Assembly: GCF_036346295.1 (NCBI RefSeq)
Contig: NZ_CP107822.1
Coordinates: 1-64,000, forward strand
Length of the DNA: 64,000 nucleotides
DNA from: Streptomyces sp. NBC_00536
Lineage (GTDB): Bacteria > Actinomycetota > Actinomycetes > Streptomycetales > Streptomycetaceae
Direction: 5' to 3'
Positions 37,672 through 45,696 of this stretch are shown in pieces. The translations under genes were made by a program, and so were the position numbers. The notes under the pieces were generated by a model that saw nothing but the letters and a program-made list of their open reading frames with translations, was not told the DNA's origin and did not search any database. Position 1 is the stretch's first letter. Every line of letters starts with the position of its first letter.

Positions 37672-38133
37672 GTGACGACCATGCCGACGCAGTCAGCGCA
37701 TCAGGACACGGAGGGGAGTCCGCCGCAGCGGCTGCTCCAGCTCGCCTCACCCGAAGGCAGGGTCCTGACGGTGGTCCGCGCCGACGGCACCACCGCGAAG
37801 CTGCCGGTCGACGTGGTCCTGATCAGCGAGACGGTGTCCCAGGTCCTGGAGCACCGGGAAGGCACCCCCGATCGCACGGTGTGCGCGCAGTGGTTCCGGT
37901 GGCTGGCGGGGCACCTGAGGCTCCTGGCACCGATCGCCGTGCAGCAGGCCCCCCGCTGGGGAGACCCGGAGCGCACGGAGCTGGTCGAGGAGGGGGCCGC
38001 CGCTGTCGACCGGGCCCTGGCCGCCGGACTGCCCGCCGACCAGCACGCCGCCTACGTTTACGTCCAGGAGCTCGCCCGGGAGTGCCGGGGCCTGCTCGGT
38101 CTCGTCCTGGACCAGCCCGGGGACGGGCGGTGA
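37672..38133 (+). CDS. Hypothetical protein, 153 aa
   Basis: GTG at 37672 preceded by AGGAA; ATG 37681 is an alternative. The N-terminal 60 residues have strand-like VLTVVRADGTTAKLPVDVVLI, followed by helices with a WFRWLAGHLRLL segment and a C-terminal helix pair (AAYVYVQELARECRGLLGLVL). Soluble. Divergent from the NsdA-like regulator and overlapping the next gene (GTGA), so probably regulated with it. No family recognised. Confidence 0.6.
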   Translation: MTTMPTQSAHQDTEGSPPQRLLQLASPEGRVLTVVRADGTTAKLPVDVVLISETVSQVLEHREGTPDRTVCAQWFRWLAGHLRLLAPIAVQQAPRWGDPERTELVEEGAAAVDRALAAGLPADQHAAYVYVQELARECRGLLGLVLDQPGDGR

Positions 38134-38414
38134 GCCCGGTGGCCGCGCGCCGGAAGAACCCCCGGCTACGCGTCGGCGACCCGGTGACCGGGCGGACGTA
38201 CGTGGAGCCGGAGGACCGCGGCCGCGAGTCGCCGAAGCCGATCACCGGGACCGTCTCCCAGATCGGGTCCGGCTGGGACGGTGTGGACGAGGGCCTCGCC
38301 TACGTGTGGGTGCGCCTGCCGTCCGGCCGGGAGGCGAAGGCCTTGGCCCAGGAGCTGGAGCCCGCCCCGTCCGCCGGCGCAGGTGCCCCCCGTCACCTGC
38401 CGCGGCGGCCATGA
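38130..38414 (+). CDS. Small basic beta-rich protein, 94 aa
   Basis: GTG 38130 overlaps the preceding stop. The sequence VAARRKNPRLRVGDPVTGRT then GTVSQIGSGWDGVDEGLAYVWVRLPSGREAKAL suggests a compact SH3-like barrel. The N-terminus is strongly basic, so nucleic-acid contact is possible. Function unknown. Confidence 0.55.
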   Translation: MSPVAARRKNPRLRVGDPVTGRTYVEPEDRGRESPKPITGTVSQIGSGWDGVDEGLAYVWVRLPSGREAKALAQELEPAPSAGAGAPRHLPRRP

Positions 38415-38539
38415 AAGCTGCCGCGCGTCCGGGCGGGACCACGGCCCCGGGCGCGCGGCGTTCCACCGCACCAACCGCACCGGCCCACCAGGGGCGTGCG
38501 GGCACATCATCAGCACCTCGTCGAAGGAGACCGAGATGA
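38411..38539 (+). CDS. Doubtful 42-aa ORF bridging two genes
   Basis: ATG at 38411 overlaps the previous stop and its TGA overlaps the next ATG (ATGA at both ends), the layout of coupled genes. However, the second half is Ser/Arg-rich with many A/T-ending codons, unlike real genes here. The ATG at 38536 also has its own AAGGAGA site. It may only be a chance bridge. Confidence 0.2.
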   Translation: MKAAARPGGTTAPGARRSTAPTAPAHQGRAGTSSAPRRRRPR

Positions 38540-39105
38540 GCACGAGCATGCCCAACCCCGCGCAGGTGGCCCACCGGGCGACCGAGGTCCTGGACGCGAT
38601 CCTTGCCGACGAGGAGTTCGCCGCGTTCGAGGCCGCCACCCTGGAGTACAGCAGCGACTGGCAGTGCTTCACCGGGTTCCCCGTCATCGAGCGCTGGAGC
38701 CTGGACCGAGACAAGGGGCCTCTGTTCACCGAGGGGCTGCGGGCCCTCGCCCTCAAGGCGGCCGTCGCCGACCTCACCGGCGACGAGCGCCTGGCCGAGG
38801 TCGCCGTCGCGGTGCCGGTGGACGAGATGACCCACGCGATGATCGCCCAGCCCCAGCTGTTCGCCCGGATCGCGGCCCGGACCGGCTTCCAGCTCATCCA
38901 CCAGACCGACCAGGAGCACACCGACTACACCGAGGGCGACTTCACCCACCGCGCCTACCGGCTGGCCTGGGGCGAGCCCCCGGCCCGCTACTGGCTCCCG
39001 AAGGGCGAGGTGGACCGGCGCGTCGGCATCCTCACCGAGCGGTACGCGAGCATCGGGATGGACCGGGCCGGGCGCGAGCACGCCATCGACTTCGCGGCCG
39101 CCTAG
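38536..39105 (+). CDS. Hypothetical protein, 189 aa
   Basis: ATG 38536 with AAGGAG. Helical, acidic protein (QVAHRATEVLDAILADEEFAA) with aromatic clusters (YSSDWQCFTGFPVIERW) and a central DEMTHAMIAQPQLFARIAAR segment; no membrane helix. It overlaps the convergent zinc-finger-like gene by four bases (CTAG). Function unknown. Confidence 0.6.
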   Translation: MSTSMPNPAQVAHRATEVLDAILADEEFAAFEAATLEYSSDWQCFTGFPVIERWSLDRDKGPLFTEGLRALALKAAVADLTGDERLAEVAVAVPVDEMTHAMIAQPQLFARIAARTGFQLIHQTDQEHTDYTEGDFTHRAYRLAWGEPPARYWLPKGEVDRRVGILTERYASIGMDRAGREHAIDFAAA

Positions 39106-39389
39106 CCGCGGGCCTGCCACCAGCGGCGCCGCCGGGCCGGTTCAGCCGGGATGACGACCGGTTCGGGCGGCGGGGCGATCCGGTCCGGCGCCAGCCCCAC
39201 CTTGTGGGGATGGACGCAGGCAGGGGTCCCGTCGGCGGTGTACCGGTGTCCGTCGGCCGGATTGAACGGACACTCCCGCGAAGGCCGGTCGAACACCACG
39301 AAGGCTTCGCGCGGGAGCCGCAGCGCAGGACAGATCCCGCACGACAGATGGTCGGGGTTCGTCACGAACGGCGTCGGCGTCTCGTCCAT
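39102..39389 (-). CDS. Small Cys/His-rich protein, 95 aa
   Basis: ATG 39389. Putative zinc ligands: SCGICPALRLP (CxxC), RECPFNPADGH, then TPACVHPHKVG. The C-terminus is basic (EPARRRRWWQARG). Plausibly a zinc-ribbon nucleic-acid-binding protein. The frame is open upstream to 39575, but that section covers a hairpin and lacks codon bias. Confidence 0.55.
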   Translation of the reverse strand: MDETPTPFVTNPDHLSCGICPALRLPREAFVVFDRPSRECPFNPADGHRYTADGTPACVHPHKVGLAPDRIAPPPEPVVIPAEPARRRRWWQARG

Positions 39390-39505
39390 GGCGGGACGGT
39401 AGCGCAACGGACCACCAGTCGAGGCCTCCTTCCCCGCATCCGTCCGCCGCACCGGTCCGCCGGCACAGACGCCCTGGCCCTGTTGTGATCTGACCCCCCG
39501 TGACT

Positions 39506-39538
39506 GTGAGCCCCTGCCGTCGCCCGGCAGGGGCTCAC
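39506..39538. terminator. Perfect 13-bp hairpin in divergent region
   Basis: GTGAGCCCCTGCC (39506-39518), loop GTCGCCC, exact complement (39526-39538). It lies between the divergent starts at 39389 and 39624, where a terminator would act as an insulator against read-through. Confidence 0.55.
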
Positions 39539-39576
39539 GCGCGCCCGCGCCGTCAACCGTCCGAGCGCAACTCACC

Positions 39577-39610
39577 CCAGAAACTCACCTCTTAAGAGGT
39601 GAGTTTCTGG
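39577..39610. promoter_or_regulatory. 34-bp perfect palindrome (operator), copy 2
   Basis: Arm CCAGAAACTCACCTCTT (39577-39593) and its exact complement (39594-39610). The inner 24 bases are identical to 10969-10992. TATGCT at 39612-39617 followed by six bases and ATG 39624 forms a leaderless -10, so a protein on the palindrome would cover the promoter of the SprT-like gene. Confidence 0.85.
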
Positions 39611-39623
39611 ATATGCTGAGGTC

Positions 39624-40475
39624 ATGACCACAGAGGCCGCAGTCGACATCGACGCCGTCATCCCCGAGCCCGCGCCCATCCCGTCGCTGGAACTCGTCCC
39701 CGACATCCCCGCCACACCTGTCGCAGAGATCGCGGCCGGAGTCACCGCCGCCCTGGTAGCCGGGTGGAACGCGATCCGCGTACGACACCCGGACCTGCCC
39801 GAGGCAGTCGTCAGCATGGCCACCGGCGGCCGCGCGAGCTCCGTCGAGCTGGCCCACTTCGCGCCCCGACGGTGGCGCCTGCGCGAAGGCGACGCCGTGC
39901 ACCACGAGGTGTTCGTCACCGCGGAGTCGCTCGCCGACGGCGCGGACAAGGTCTTCGGCTACCTGCTGCACGAGGCCGTCCACGCGGTCTGCGAAGCCCG
40001 AGGAGAGGACGACTGCTCCGCCAGCCAGTACCACAACAAGGTCTTCCGCCGGGTGGCCCAGGAACTGGGGCTGATCGAACGCCAGCACATTGAGCCCAAG
40101 TGGAAGAAGAAGTACGGGTTCGCGGGCTACTCGGTTCTGAGCGAGGAGACCAAGACCGCCTACGCCGAGCAGATCACCGCCCTGGACGCGGCGATGCAGG
40201 CCACCCGTACGCCCGATCTCTACCTCTCCAGCACCCGGGGAGGCGGCGGCAAGGGTAAGTCGACCGGCGGCGTCGACGCCTCCGCCGGCGACGACACCGG
40301 CGAGGAGAGCGAGACCCCGGCGAAGAAGGAGAAGGAAGACCGCAACTACGTCAAGGCCACCTGTCGATGCACCCCGGCCGCGGTCATCCGGGTGTCGCCC
40401 CAGACCCTGGCGCGCCGCAGGATCATGTGCGGCGAGTGCGTGTCCGACTTCACCGTGGGGGAGTCCGAGGAGTGA
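39624..40475 (+). CDS. SprT-like zinc metalloprotease
   Basis: 283 aa. The zincin motif is in FGYLLHEAVHAVCEARG (HEAVH at about 115-119), with a third ligand probably in ASQYHNKVFRRVAQELG, the arrangement of SprT/SPRTN-type proteases. The flexible acidic/Gly linker (about 205-245) is followed by a C-terminal zinc ribbon (ATCRCTP ... IMCGECVSDF). SPRTN enzymes cleave DNA-protein crosslinks; a role in removing relaxase- or other DNA-bound proteins is attractive but inferred. Controlled by the long palindrome; apparently leaderless. Confidence 0.8.
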   Translation: MTTEAAVDIDAVIPEPAPIPSLELVPDIPATPVAEIAAGVTAALVAGWNAIRVRHPDLPEAVVSMATGGRASSVELAHFAPRRWRLREGDAVHHEVFVTAESLADGADKVFGYLLHEAVHAVCEARGEDDCSASQYHNKVFRRVAQELGLIERQHIEPKWKKKYGFAGYSVLSEETKTAYAEQITALDAAMQATRTPDLYLSSTRGGGGKGKSTGGVDASAGDDTGEESETPAKKEKEDRNYVKATCRCTPAAVIRVSPQTLARRRIMCGECVSDFTVGESEE

Positions 40476-40483
40476 GGGTGGTC

Positions 40484-40497
40484 TATCTAGCCAGATA
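40484..40497. repeat. TATCT-AGCC-AGATA inverted repeat
   Basis: Lies 9 bases after the SprT-like stop. The half-site CCAGATAA recurs at 41806 (TCTGGCCAGATAA) upstream of the zinc-ribbon gene. Possible shared operator. Confidence 0.4.
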
Positions 40498-40501
40498 ACC
40501 C

Positions 40502-40548
40502 GCGGGCCCCGGCGGTCCCCTCGCGCAGAGGGGGGAGCCGGGGCCCGC
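40502..40548. terminator. Terminator after SprT-like gene
   Basis: GCGGGCCCCGGC (40502-40513) pairs exactly with 40537-40548; the loop contains an inner CCCCTC-GAGGGG stem. Followed by TTCG. The 250 bases after it (to 40801) show no gene or clear repeat. Confidence 0.8.
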
Positions 40549-40801
40549 TTCGTGTGCGGCTTGCCCGCCGTCGATCCTTCGGTCCAGGCGCCTGGAGCGA
40601 AGTGCGGAGAGTGCGGCCCTGGTGCCAGCCGTAAAACCGGTACCTAGGGGCGGGCCGCGGACCCCACGGTCGAAGGTGTGAACCCCCTTCGGCGACGTGT
40701 CGCCGGGTACGACCGCGTAACCCGATTTGAGCGTAGCGCCCTCCGGACTTCTGGCGAAGCCCCGGGCGGCAGTTGTGACGAGCGGGGCCCGTCGAGGTTG
40801 A

Positions 40802-41266
40802 TCAGCTGCCTTCGGTGGAGAAGTGCAGGGCGGCGGCGGTGACGAACCGGTCCGCCGCCGCGATGGCCCTCTCGCGAAGCGCGTCGAGGCTCTCGTGGTC
40901 CGGGGCTTCGCGCAGCGCGACGGCGGCGCGGGCCGCTTCCTCGGCGGCCGCCGTCAGCGAGGGCATCAGGATGGAGACGGTGACCTTCGGCGCCTCGATG
41001 GCGGAGCGGGTGGCGTGGGACTCAGCCCGGGCTGCGGCGAGGACCTCGGGGGCGGCTTCGTCGAGCCGCAGGCCCTCCCGTACGGCCATGGCGCGGCGGT
41101 GGCCGGCGAGGGCGGCGGCGAACGCGGTGGCGGCCGCCAGCTCCTTGTCCTGGCGGTGCTCCTGGCGGGCCTCTATGAAGCTCGTGCGGGTCGTGCGGTG
41201 CTGGATGGCTCCGGCCACCACCGCACCGAGCAGCGTCCCCAGGACGGCAATCGCGGTGCTCAGCAT
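40802..41266 (-). CDS. Membrane-anchored coiled-coil protein, 154 aa
   Basis: ATG 41266, overlapping the end of the upstream gene by seven bases. One N-terminal helix (STAIAVLGTLLGAVVAGAI) acts as anchor or signal; then a basic segment (QHRTTRTSFIEARQEHRQ) and an Ala/Glu/Arg-rich helical cytoplasmic domain. This layout is common in small actinobacterial phage/plasmid proteins. Function unknown. Confidence 0.6.
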   Translation of the reverse strand: MLSTAIAVLGTLLGAVVAGAIQHRTTRTSFIEARQEHRQDKELAAATAFAAALAGHRRAMAVREGLRLDEAAPEVLAAARAESHATRSAIEAPKVTVSILMPSLTAAAEEAARAAVALREAPDHESLDALRERAIAAADRFVTAAALHFSTEGS

Positions 41267-41742
41267 GAGCCCTCCATGCGGGTGGCCGGTCCGGAGGCGA
41301 CGGAGTCGCGCCGGTCGTCCCAGCCCGTGCAGTGGGTGGTCTCGCGGCCGTCGGTCGCCCAGCGGACGGTGATCTGCCACGACGGCCAGGTGGCCCGCGG
41401 GCCGCGGTCGATCTCGATCACCTCGTACTCCTCGCCGCCGGCGACGAGCCGGTAGCGGCCCCCGACGACCCGCGGGCCGACCTGGAGGTTCACGAACTCC
41501 GCGTGCGTCATCTCGTACCCCTCCTCGGCGTCGCCGAGGAGCTCGTCGGGGGTGTCGCCCCCGCACTCGTTGCAGGTGCTGCACGCCTGCGGGTTGACGG
41601 TCCCGCAGGTAGCGCACGTCCACGAGGGACGCTGGCAGTCGTGGCAGGCGTCGTAGTGATCCGGGTTGCTTGCCCCACAGATGCAGGTCCATGCCCGCCG
41701 CTCCCGCAGAGCGGCGGCGACGTCTTCCAGGTACGTGCCCAT
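41260..41742 (-). CDS. Double zinc-ribbon protein, 160 aa
   Basis: ATG 41742. Residues 17-62 contain eight cysteines in two RanBP2-like fingers (AWTCICGASNPDHYDACHDC and SWTCATCGTVNPQACSTC..C), each of W-x-C-x2-4-C-x3-N form. The C-terminal domain is beta-rich (RVVGGRYRLVAGGEEYEVIE). Fingers of this kind bind RNA, ubiquitin-like or protein partners in other systems; the partner here is unknown. A TCTGGCCAGA palindrome lies 59 bases upstream. Confidence 0.65.
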   Translation of the reverse strand: MGTYLEDVAAALRERRAWTCICGASNPDHYDACHDCQRPSWTCATCGTVNPQACSTCNECGGDTPDELLGDAEEGYEMTHAEFVNLQVGPRVVGGRYRLVAGGEEYEVIEIDRGPRATWPSWQITVRWATDGRETTHCTGWDDRRDSVASGPATRMEGSC

Positions 41743-41800
41743 CAGGGGACTTCCTTTCAGCGAGGGGGCCGGGAAGACCTGGCCCCGGATTGGTGGTCAT

Positions 41801-41810
41801 TCTGGCCAGA
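41801..41810. promoter_or_regulatory. TCTGGCCAGA palindrome
   Basis: Perfect 10-bp palindrome followed by TAAA, located between the 262-aa gene and the zinc-ribbon gene. Related to the repeat at 40484. Confidence 0.4.
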
Positions 41811-41820
41811 TAAACCGAGA

Positions 41821-42609
41821 TCAGACGGCCCGGAGACGGCGGGGGGTTCGCGGCGGCGGCGGGTTGCCCGGGTCAGGCCAGTCGTCGGCCGACAGGCCGT
41901 AGGACGGCGGCTCCCAGCGGGCCGGGGCGTAGCGGCGGTACACCGTCTCCCACGGCGCCTTGAAGTAGACCGGCAGTAGCCCGCCCGTGTTGGGGATCGG
42001 CTCGGGCGCGGCCGCGTTCTGCTCGCGAACCTGCTCGGCCACCCGTTCGGCGTGCTCGACGTGCCGGTTGCAGAACCACCGCGCGGTTGTCCAGCCGGTG
42101 CGCGGGTCCATCTCCAACACCTTGTGGTGGGAGGCCGCCCCGCACACCCCCTGTGCGTTGCGCTGGTCGACGGGCGCCGGGCTGAACCCGGCGGCGGCGG
42201 TGTAGACCGGGGAGGGCGACTCGGGCCGCAGGGGCACCGCGCTCTCCTTCGGCCCGTTGACCGTGATGCGGGGCCGGTAGACGTACGGGCGCAGGCGCGG
42301 CGCCTCGCACCCCGGAGCCTGCCCGGGGCCCCAGTCGCCCGCCGCGTCGGGCGGCTCGTAGCGGGGCGCGTCGTCGGCGACCAGGGCGTCGAACCGAGGG
42401 CGGCCCGTTCCCGAACTCCGGCCCAGGGCCCGGGCCGCGGTGCTCAGCACCCGCCCAGGCTCGCCCGGGGCAACGAAGAGGGCGTACGCCACAGCGAGGA
42501 GGAGCTCCCGCGACGGCGGGGTGGCCCGCCGGTCGCCGTAGATCCGGTGAGCGGTCTGCGTGTACGTCTCCGCCCGATCCAGGCGCGGCGCGTCGGTGGC
42601 CGGGCTCAC
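41821..42609 (-). CDS. Hypothetical protein, 262 aa, in nucleotide-enzyme operon
   Basis: GTG 42609 overlaps the kinase gene stop (GTGA). The first 65 residues are helical (DRAETYTQTAHRIYGDRRAT..ELLLAVAYALF). A Pro-rich middle follows, then a region with Cys and His (VCGAASHHKVLEMD, WFCNRHVEHAERV) that might bind metal. Tail Pro-rich. No known family. Last gene of the tightly overlapped set. Confidence 0.6.
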   Translation of the reverse strand: MSPATDAPRLDRAETYTQTAHRIYGDRRATPPSRELLLAVAYALFVAPGEPGRVLSTAARALGRSSGTGRPRFDALVADDAPRYEPPDAAGDWGPGQAPGCEAPRLRPYVYRPRITVNGPKESAVPLRPESPSPVYTAAAGFSPAPVDQRNAQGVCGAASHHKVLEMDPRTGWTTARWFCNRHVEHAERVAEQVREQNAAAPEPIPNTGGLLPVYFKAPWETVYRRYAPARWEPPSYGLSADDWPDPGNPPPPRTPRRLRAV

Positions 42610-44153
42610 CTGACGACCGGCCGCGCATGGATGGGGATGTGGATCTCCCCGCCGCCGCAGTCGAAGTCCGCCCACTCGTGCTCGGGAGCGAGCACCCACC
42701 CGTTCTCCGTCGCAGCGCGCACCGTCTCCCGGACCGCCTCGGTCCTGCTGGTGTAGTCCCCGAGGTTCACGGAGGCGAGCGGGCTCCCGAGGTCGGAGGT
42801 GTAGGTGTCCACCGACGCCCCCCACGTGTCGGCCTCGATGTGCATGATCAGGAGGTGCGTGGCCTCCAGACCGGCGCGGGCGCCGAGTTCGAGGTAGCGG
42901 ACGTGATCGGTCTGCATCACCAGCCCCTCGTACTCCGGGAAGTAGTCGACGAGGTCCTCGTGTGCCTTCTTGTCGCCCTGCTGCGCCTTGCGCAGTACGG
43001 CGACGGCATCCGCGATCCGCTCGGGGGCAAGAACGTCGTCGGTGGGCATGGTGACTCCTGTCGGGACGGGCTCGATGTGGTGCACGGAGGTGAAGCCCTC
43101 CCCGAGCAGGACATCCGGGGTGGCCTCTCGCGCGAGGCCGTGCTGCCAGCGCAGTGTGTTCTCGGGGACGCGCCGCTCGGCTGACCGCAGAGCGTTGCGA
43201 GCCAGGCAGATGTCGAGGTGAGGCAGGAAGAGCAGGGCGACGATGGGGCGCCCGCGCCGGCGGGCCCGCTCCACCAGCCCGGCCCGCACGTGGGGCTCCA
43301 CATTGGTGCTGTCGAGGAAGACCGTCCTCCCGGCGCCCAGATGCTCCTCCAGGAGGGCGTTCTGCCGCTCCACGGCGGCCGGGGTGACGGACTGGTCGCC
43401 CGCGGCGCCGCCGATCTCGCCCCGCAGGGAGTCGAGGCAGACCACAGCGTCCACCGCCGCAGCCTGGGCGTACGTCGACTTCCCCGAGGCCCCGGGGCCG
43501 ACCGCGACCAGCAGTGTGCCGGGGACGAGGTCGAGGGCCGGGATGACCAGGAAGCGCGTTGTCGCCGTGCCCAGGCCGAGGTCGACGTCTTCAGGGTCGT
43601 CCTGGACGGCCCATTCGGCGGTCGCTTCGATGTCGACCTCCCCGGTGCCGTAGTAGACGGTGACGCCGCCGTCGGCGTCCGTCTCGGTGTAGGAAAGCAG
43701 CTCCATGTCGCGGTCCGGGTCGTCCGTGCCGTACGTCCGGCGCAGGCACGAGGGGCAGCGCCAGACCGGCTCACCCTCCACCTCGAACGGCTCCGTCGCG
43801 GCCACGCAGTCGGGGCACGGCGGCGCGGAGAGGAGGAGGCCAGGACGGTCGGCCCCCAGCTCGCGGACCGACCACCCGTGCTCCCGCAGCAGGTCGGCGT
43901 AGGCGGAGACGAGAACGTGCTCCTCGGCGGCGGCGCCGTCAAAGGAGATCCCGTTGAGCACGCTCGGGAACGGGGTGCGGTGGCCCACCCGGACCTGACC
44001 CGATCCGGGCAGGCCCGCGGAGCACAGGAACCCGGCGGTGGCCACCTTGCCGGTGGCGTCGAACTGCGCGGCGGGGTGCTGTGTCAGGAGGAGGGAGCTC
44101 GCGGCCGCGGCCGCCGCTTCGTCCCGGTCGGGGGTGCTGATCTGCTGGATCAT
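42606..44153 (-). CDS. Polynucleotide-kinase-like P-loop protein with zinc finger
   Basis: 515 aa, ATG 44153 (ATGA overlap with the upstream gene). A zinc finger lies at about 110-140 (PPCPDCVAAT...VWRCPSCLRR). The kinase domain has Walker A LLVAVGPGASGKSTYAQ near 218, LDSLRGEI (the D-x-x-R lid region of Pnkp-type kinases), TVFLDSTNVEPHVRAGLV and RAGLVERARRRGRPIVALLF. This matches bacterial Pnkp N-terminal and related 5'-polynucleotide kinases. The C-terminal 150 residues are of unknown fold. Possible role in RNA or DNA end repair together with neighbouring nucleotide enzymes. Confidence 0.75.
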   Translation of the reverse strand: MIQQISTPDRDEAAAAAASSLLLTQHPAAQFDATGKVATAGFLCSAGLPGSGQVRVGHRTPFPSVLNGISFDGAAAEEHVLVSAYADLLREHGWSVRELGADRPGLLLSAPPCPDCVAATEPFEVEGEPVWRCPSCLRRTYGTDDPDRDMELLSYTETDADGGVTVYYGTGEVDIEATAEWAVQDDPEDVDLGLGTATTRFLVIPALDLVPGTLLVAVGPGASGKSTYAQAAAVDAVVCLDSLRGEIGGAAGDQSVTPAAVERQNALLEEHLGAGRTVFLDSTNVEPHVRAGLVERARRRGRPIVALLFLPHLDICLARNALRSAERRVPENTLRWQHGLAREATPDVLLGEGFTSVHHIEPVPTGVTMPTDDVLAPERIADAVAVLRKAQQGDKKAHEDLVDYFPEYEGLVMQTDHVRYLELGARAGLEATHLLIMHIEADTWGASVDTYTSDLGSPLASVNLGDYTSRTEAVRETVRAATENGWVLAPEHEWADFDCGGGEIHIPIHARPVVR

Positions 44154-44548
44154 CCCTGCATCTCCTCGTCGTCGTCGGCCAGCTGCTGGAGGACGGTCCG
44201 CACCGCGACCTCCGGGTCGAGTGCGACCGCGTCCAGCAACGGCTTGTGCAGCGAACCGTGTCCGGCCACGAAGCCCTGGTGGTAGCGGCACTCGACGTCA
44301 TGGGTCTCCGCGCACGCGGGGCAGCTCTCCCAGTCGGTGTCGTACGGCTCGACCTCCACCCGGTGCTCCGGACCGGAGGAGGGGAGCACCAGCGCGGCCT
44401 CGGGGCGGGCGACGCCGAGCGAGCGCGCGGCCCAGTCGGCGGGCAGCTCCCGCACCTTCAGGGCGAGTGCGGCCGCGACGGCGGGCTGGTGCTCGACGAG
44501 GCGGCGCCACAGGTCATCGGCGGTGGCCATGGGGTCGTGGAGCGTCAC
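44150..44548 (-). CDS. Hypothetical protein with Cys/His pair, 132 aa
   Basis: GTG 44548 overlaps the upstream stop (GTGA) and its stop overlaps the kinase ATG. Helical (DDLWRRLVEHQPAVAAALAL), with ESCPACAETHDVECRYHQ forming a probable zinc site near residue 75 and an acidic end (LADDDEEMQG). Probably a partner of the kinase-like protein; function unknown. Confidence 0.6.
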   Translation of the reverse strand: MTLHDPMATADDLWRRLVEHQPAVAAALALKVRELPADWAARSLGVARPEAALVLPSSGPEHRVEVEPYDTDWESCPACAETHDVECRYHQGFVAGHGSLHKPLLDAVALDPEVAVRTVLQQLADDDEEMQG

Positions 44549-45306
44549 AGCGCCTTCTCCTTCCGCTGGACCGTGCTGATCAGCAGGCCGTTGGCACGTC
44601 CGCGCACTCGCAGGAGGTACTCCTCGGGGTCGAACGCCTTGGAGGCCTTGAGCTCTGCGCCCGAGAGCGTCCAGTCGGCCAGGTCCGCCACCTCGCGGGC
44701 GGCGCGCAGGGCGTCGTCCTGGGAGGCGAAGGCCGCCATCGCCCTGCCGTCGTGGTGCCCCAGCTGCCACGGGTAGATGCGGCCGTGACCCTCCTGGCGA
44801 AGCTCCTCCGGGAGCTCGTACACCCGCAGGCCGGGCACCGGCTCCACGGCCTCCACGGAGACGGTGACGTCGGTGCCGATGAACCGGAGCACGTGGGGGA
44901 AGGCCACCTGAACGGGCCACCTGTCGGGATCCACGGTGGGGTGGGTGAAGCGCACCGGCTTGCCCAGGCCCCGCGCATAGCGGATCTCGGATGTGGTCGA
45001 CTCCCCGACGTAGTCCCCGACGACCAGGATCTCGTCAGCGAGCCGGATCTTGGCGCGGTGCAGGTTGTCGAGCTCGTCCTTCAGGTCCTCGGCCCGCGCC
45101 GGGTCGGCCCACAGCGGGTGCGGTTCCTTGAGGTCGAAGCCCGGCTTGACCACGATCCGGCCGGCGGCGGTCTCCTGGACATCGGCCTGCGTCATCTCGG
45201 ACATGAACCGCGTGCTGCCGCAGATCGCGACGATGACCGGCAGGCCCAGGTCGCGCTTGGCCCTCGTGAGCTGCTGCTCCGGGGTCAGTAACCGCGGATA
45301 GGACAT
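44545..45306 (-). CDS. Nucleoside 2-deoxyribosyltransferase-like protein
   Basis: 253 aa, ATG 45306 with AAGGAG. The N-terminal domain PVIVAICGSTRFMSEMTQ..., then RLADEILVVGDYVGESTTSEIRYARGLGKPVRF, has the GSxxF entry and the VGxYxGxST..E catalytic-type segment of the nucleoside deoxyribosyltransferase/DUF4406 group. These enzymes exchange or hydrolyse the base of deoxynucleosides. A C-terminal extension (about 135-253) with repeated charged strands is not familiar. It lies upstream of the kinase-like gene, in line with a nucleotide-processing pathway. Confidence 0.78.
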   Translation of the reverse strand: MSYPRLLTPEQQLTRAKRDLGLPVIVAICGSTRFMSEMTQADVQETAAGRIVVKPGFDLKEPHPLWADPARAEDLKDELDNLHRAKIRLADEILVVGDYVGESTTSEIRYARGLGKPVRFTHPTVDPDRWPVQVAFPHVLRFIGTDVTVSVEAVEPVPGLRVYELPEELRQEGHGRIYPWQLGHHDGRAMAAFASQDDALRAAREVADLADWTLSGAELKASKAFDPEEYLLRVRGRANGLLISTVQRKEKAL

Positions 45307-45343
45307 GGTTTCTCCTTCTCTGGATTCCTGTTGAGGGGGTTGG

Positions 45344-45499
45344 TCAGAACCGGCGGCGCATCCAGGCGGGGAAGCGCCCTGCGCACAACGAGCAGGTCAG
45401 GCGGCCCAGGACCAGGCGCCACCCGGTGGCCGCCGCGTGGACGAAGGTGGTGTCCGTCATCCCGCAGCGGCTGCACTCGGGTTGTGCCGGGCAGGTCAC
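45344..45499 (-). CDS. Small Cys-rich protein, 51 aa
   Basis: GTG 45499 overlapping the upstream TGA. Contains CPAQPECSRCG and LTCSLCAG, a four-Cys zinc-ribbon arrangement, with a basic C-terminus (PAWMRRRF). Real by its coupling and motif, unknown in function. Confidence 0.55.
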   Translation of the reverse strand: MTCPAQPECSRCGMTDTTFVHAAATGWRLVLGRLTCSLCAGRFPAWMRRRF

Positions 45500-45696
45500 C
45501 GCAGCAGGCCGCGGCGCCCGAGCTGATAGCCGCCGATCCATCCGCCCGCGACCTGAACGGCCATCATGGCGGCGCCACCGGCGAGGACGCGGGGCAGACT
45601 GAGGTCGTTGGCGCCCGGCAGCAGGACGGCGGCCATGGCAGCGATCCCGATGAGCCCGGGCAACAGGACGACCCACAGGAGGAAGCGCATGTTCAC
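45496..45696 (-). CDS. Small membrane protein, 66 aa
   Basis: GTG 45696 overlaps the upstream stop (GTGA); ATG 45690 is an alternative two codons in. Two membrane helices (FLLWVVLLPGLIGIAAMAAVL; VLAGGAAMMAVQVAGGWIGG) joined by a short loop. Basic C-terminus (YQLGRRGLLR) probably cytoplasmic. No family recognised. Confidence 0.6.
   Translation of the reverse strand: MNMRFLLWVVLLPGLIGIAAMAAVLLPGANDLSLPRVLAGGAAMMAVQVAGGWIGGYQLGRRGLLR

Noticed and set aside
35911..38133. 740-codon rightward frame
   Set aside because: Mostly antisense to the HTH/TPR regulator. Only its last 153 codons (from 37672) and perhaps a short start fragment look real.
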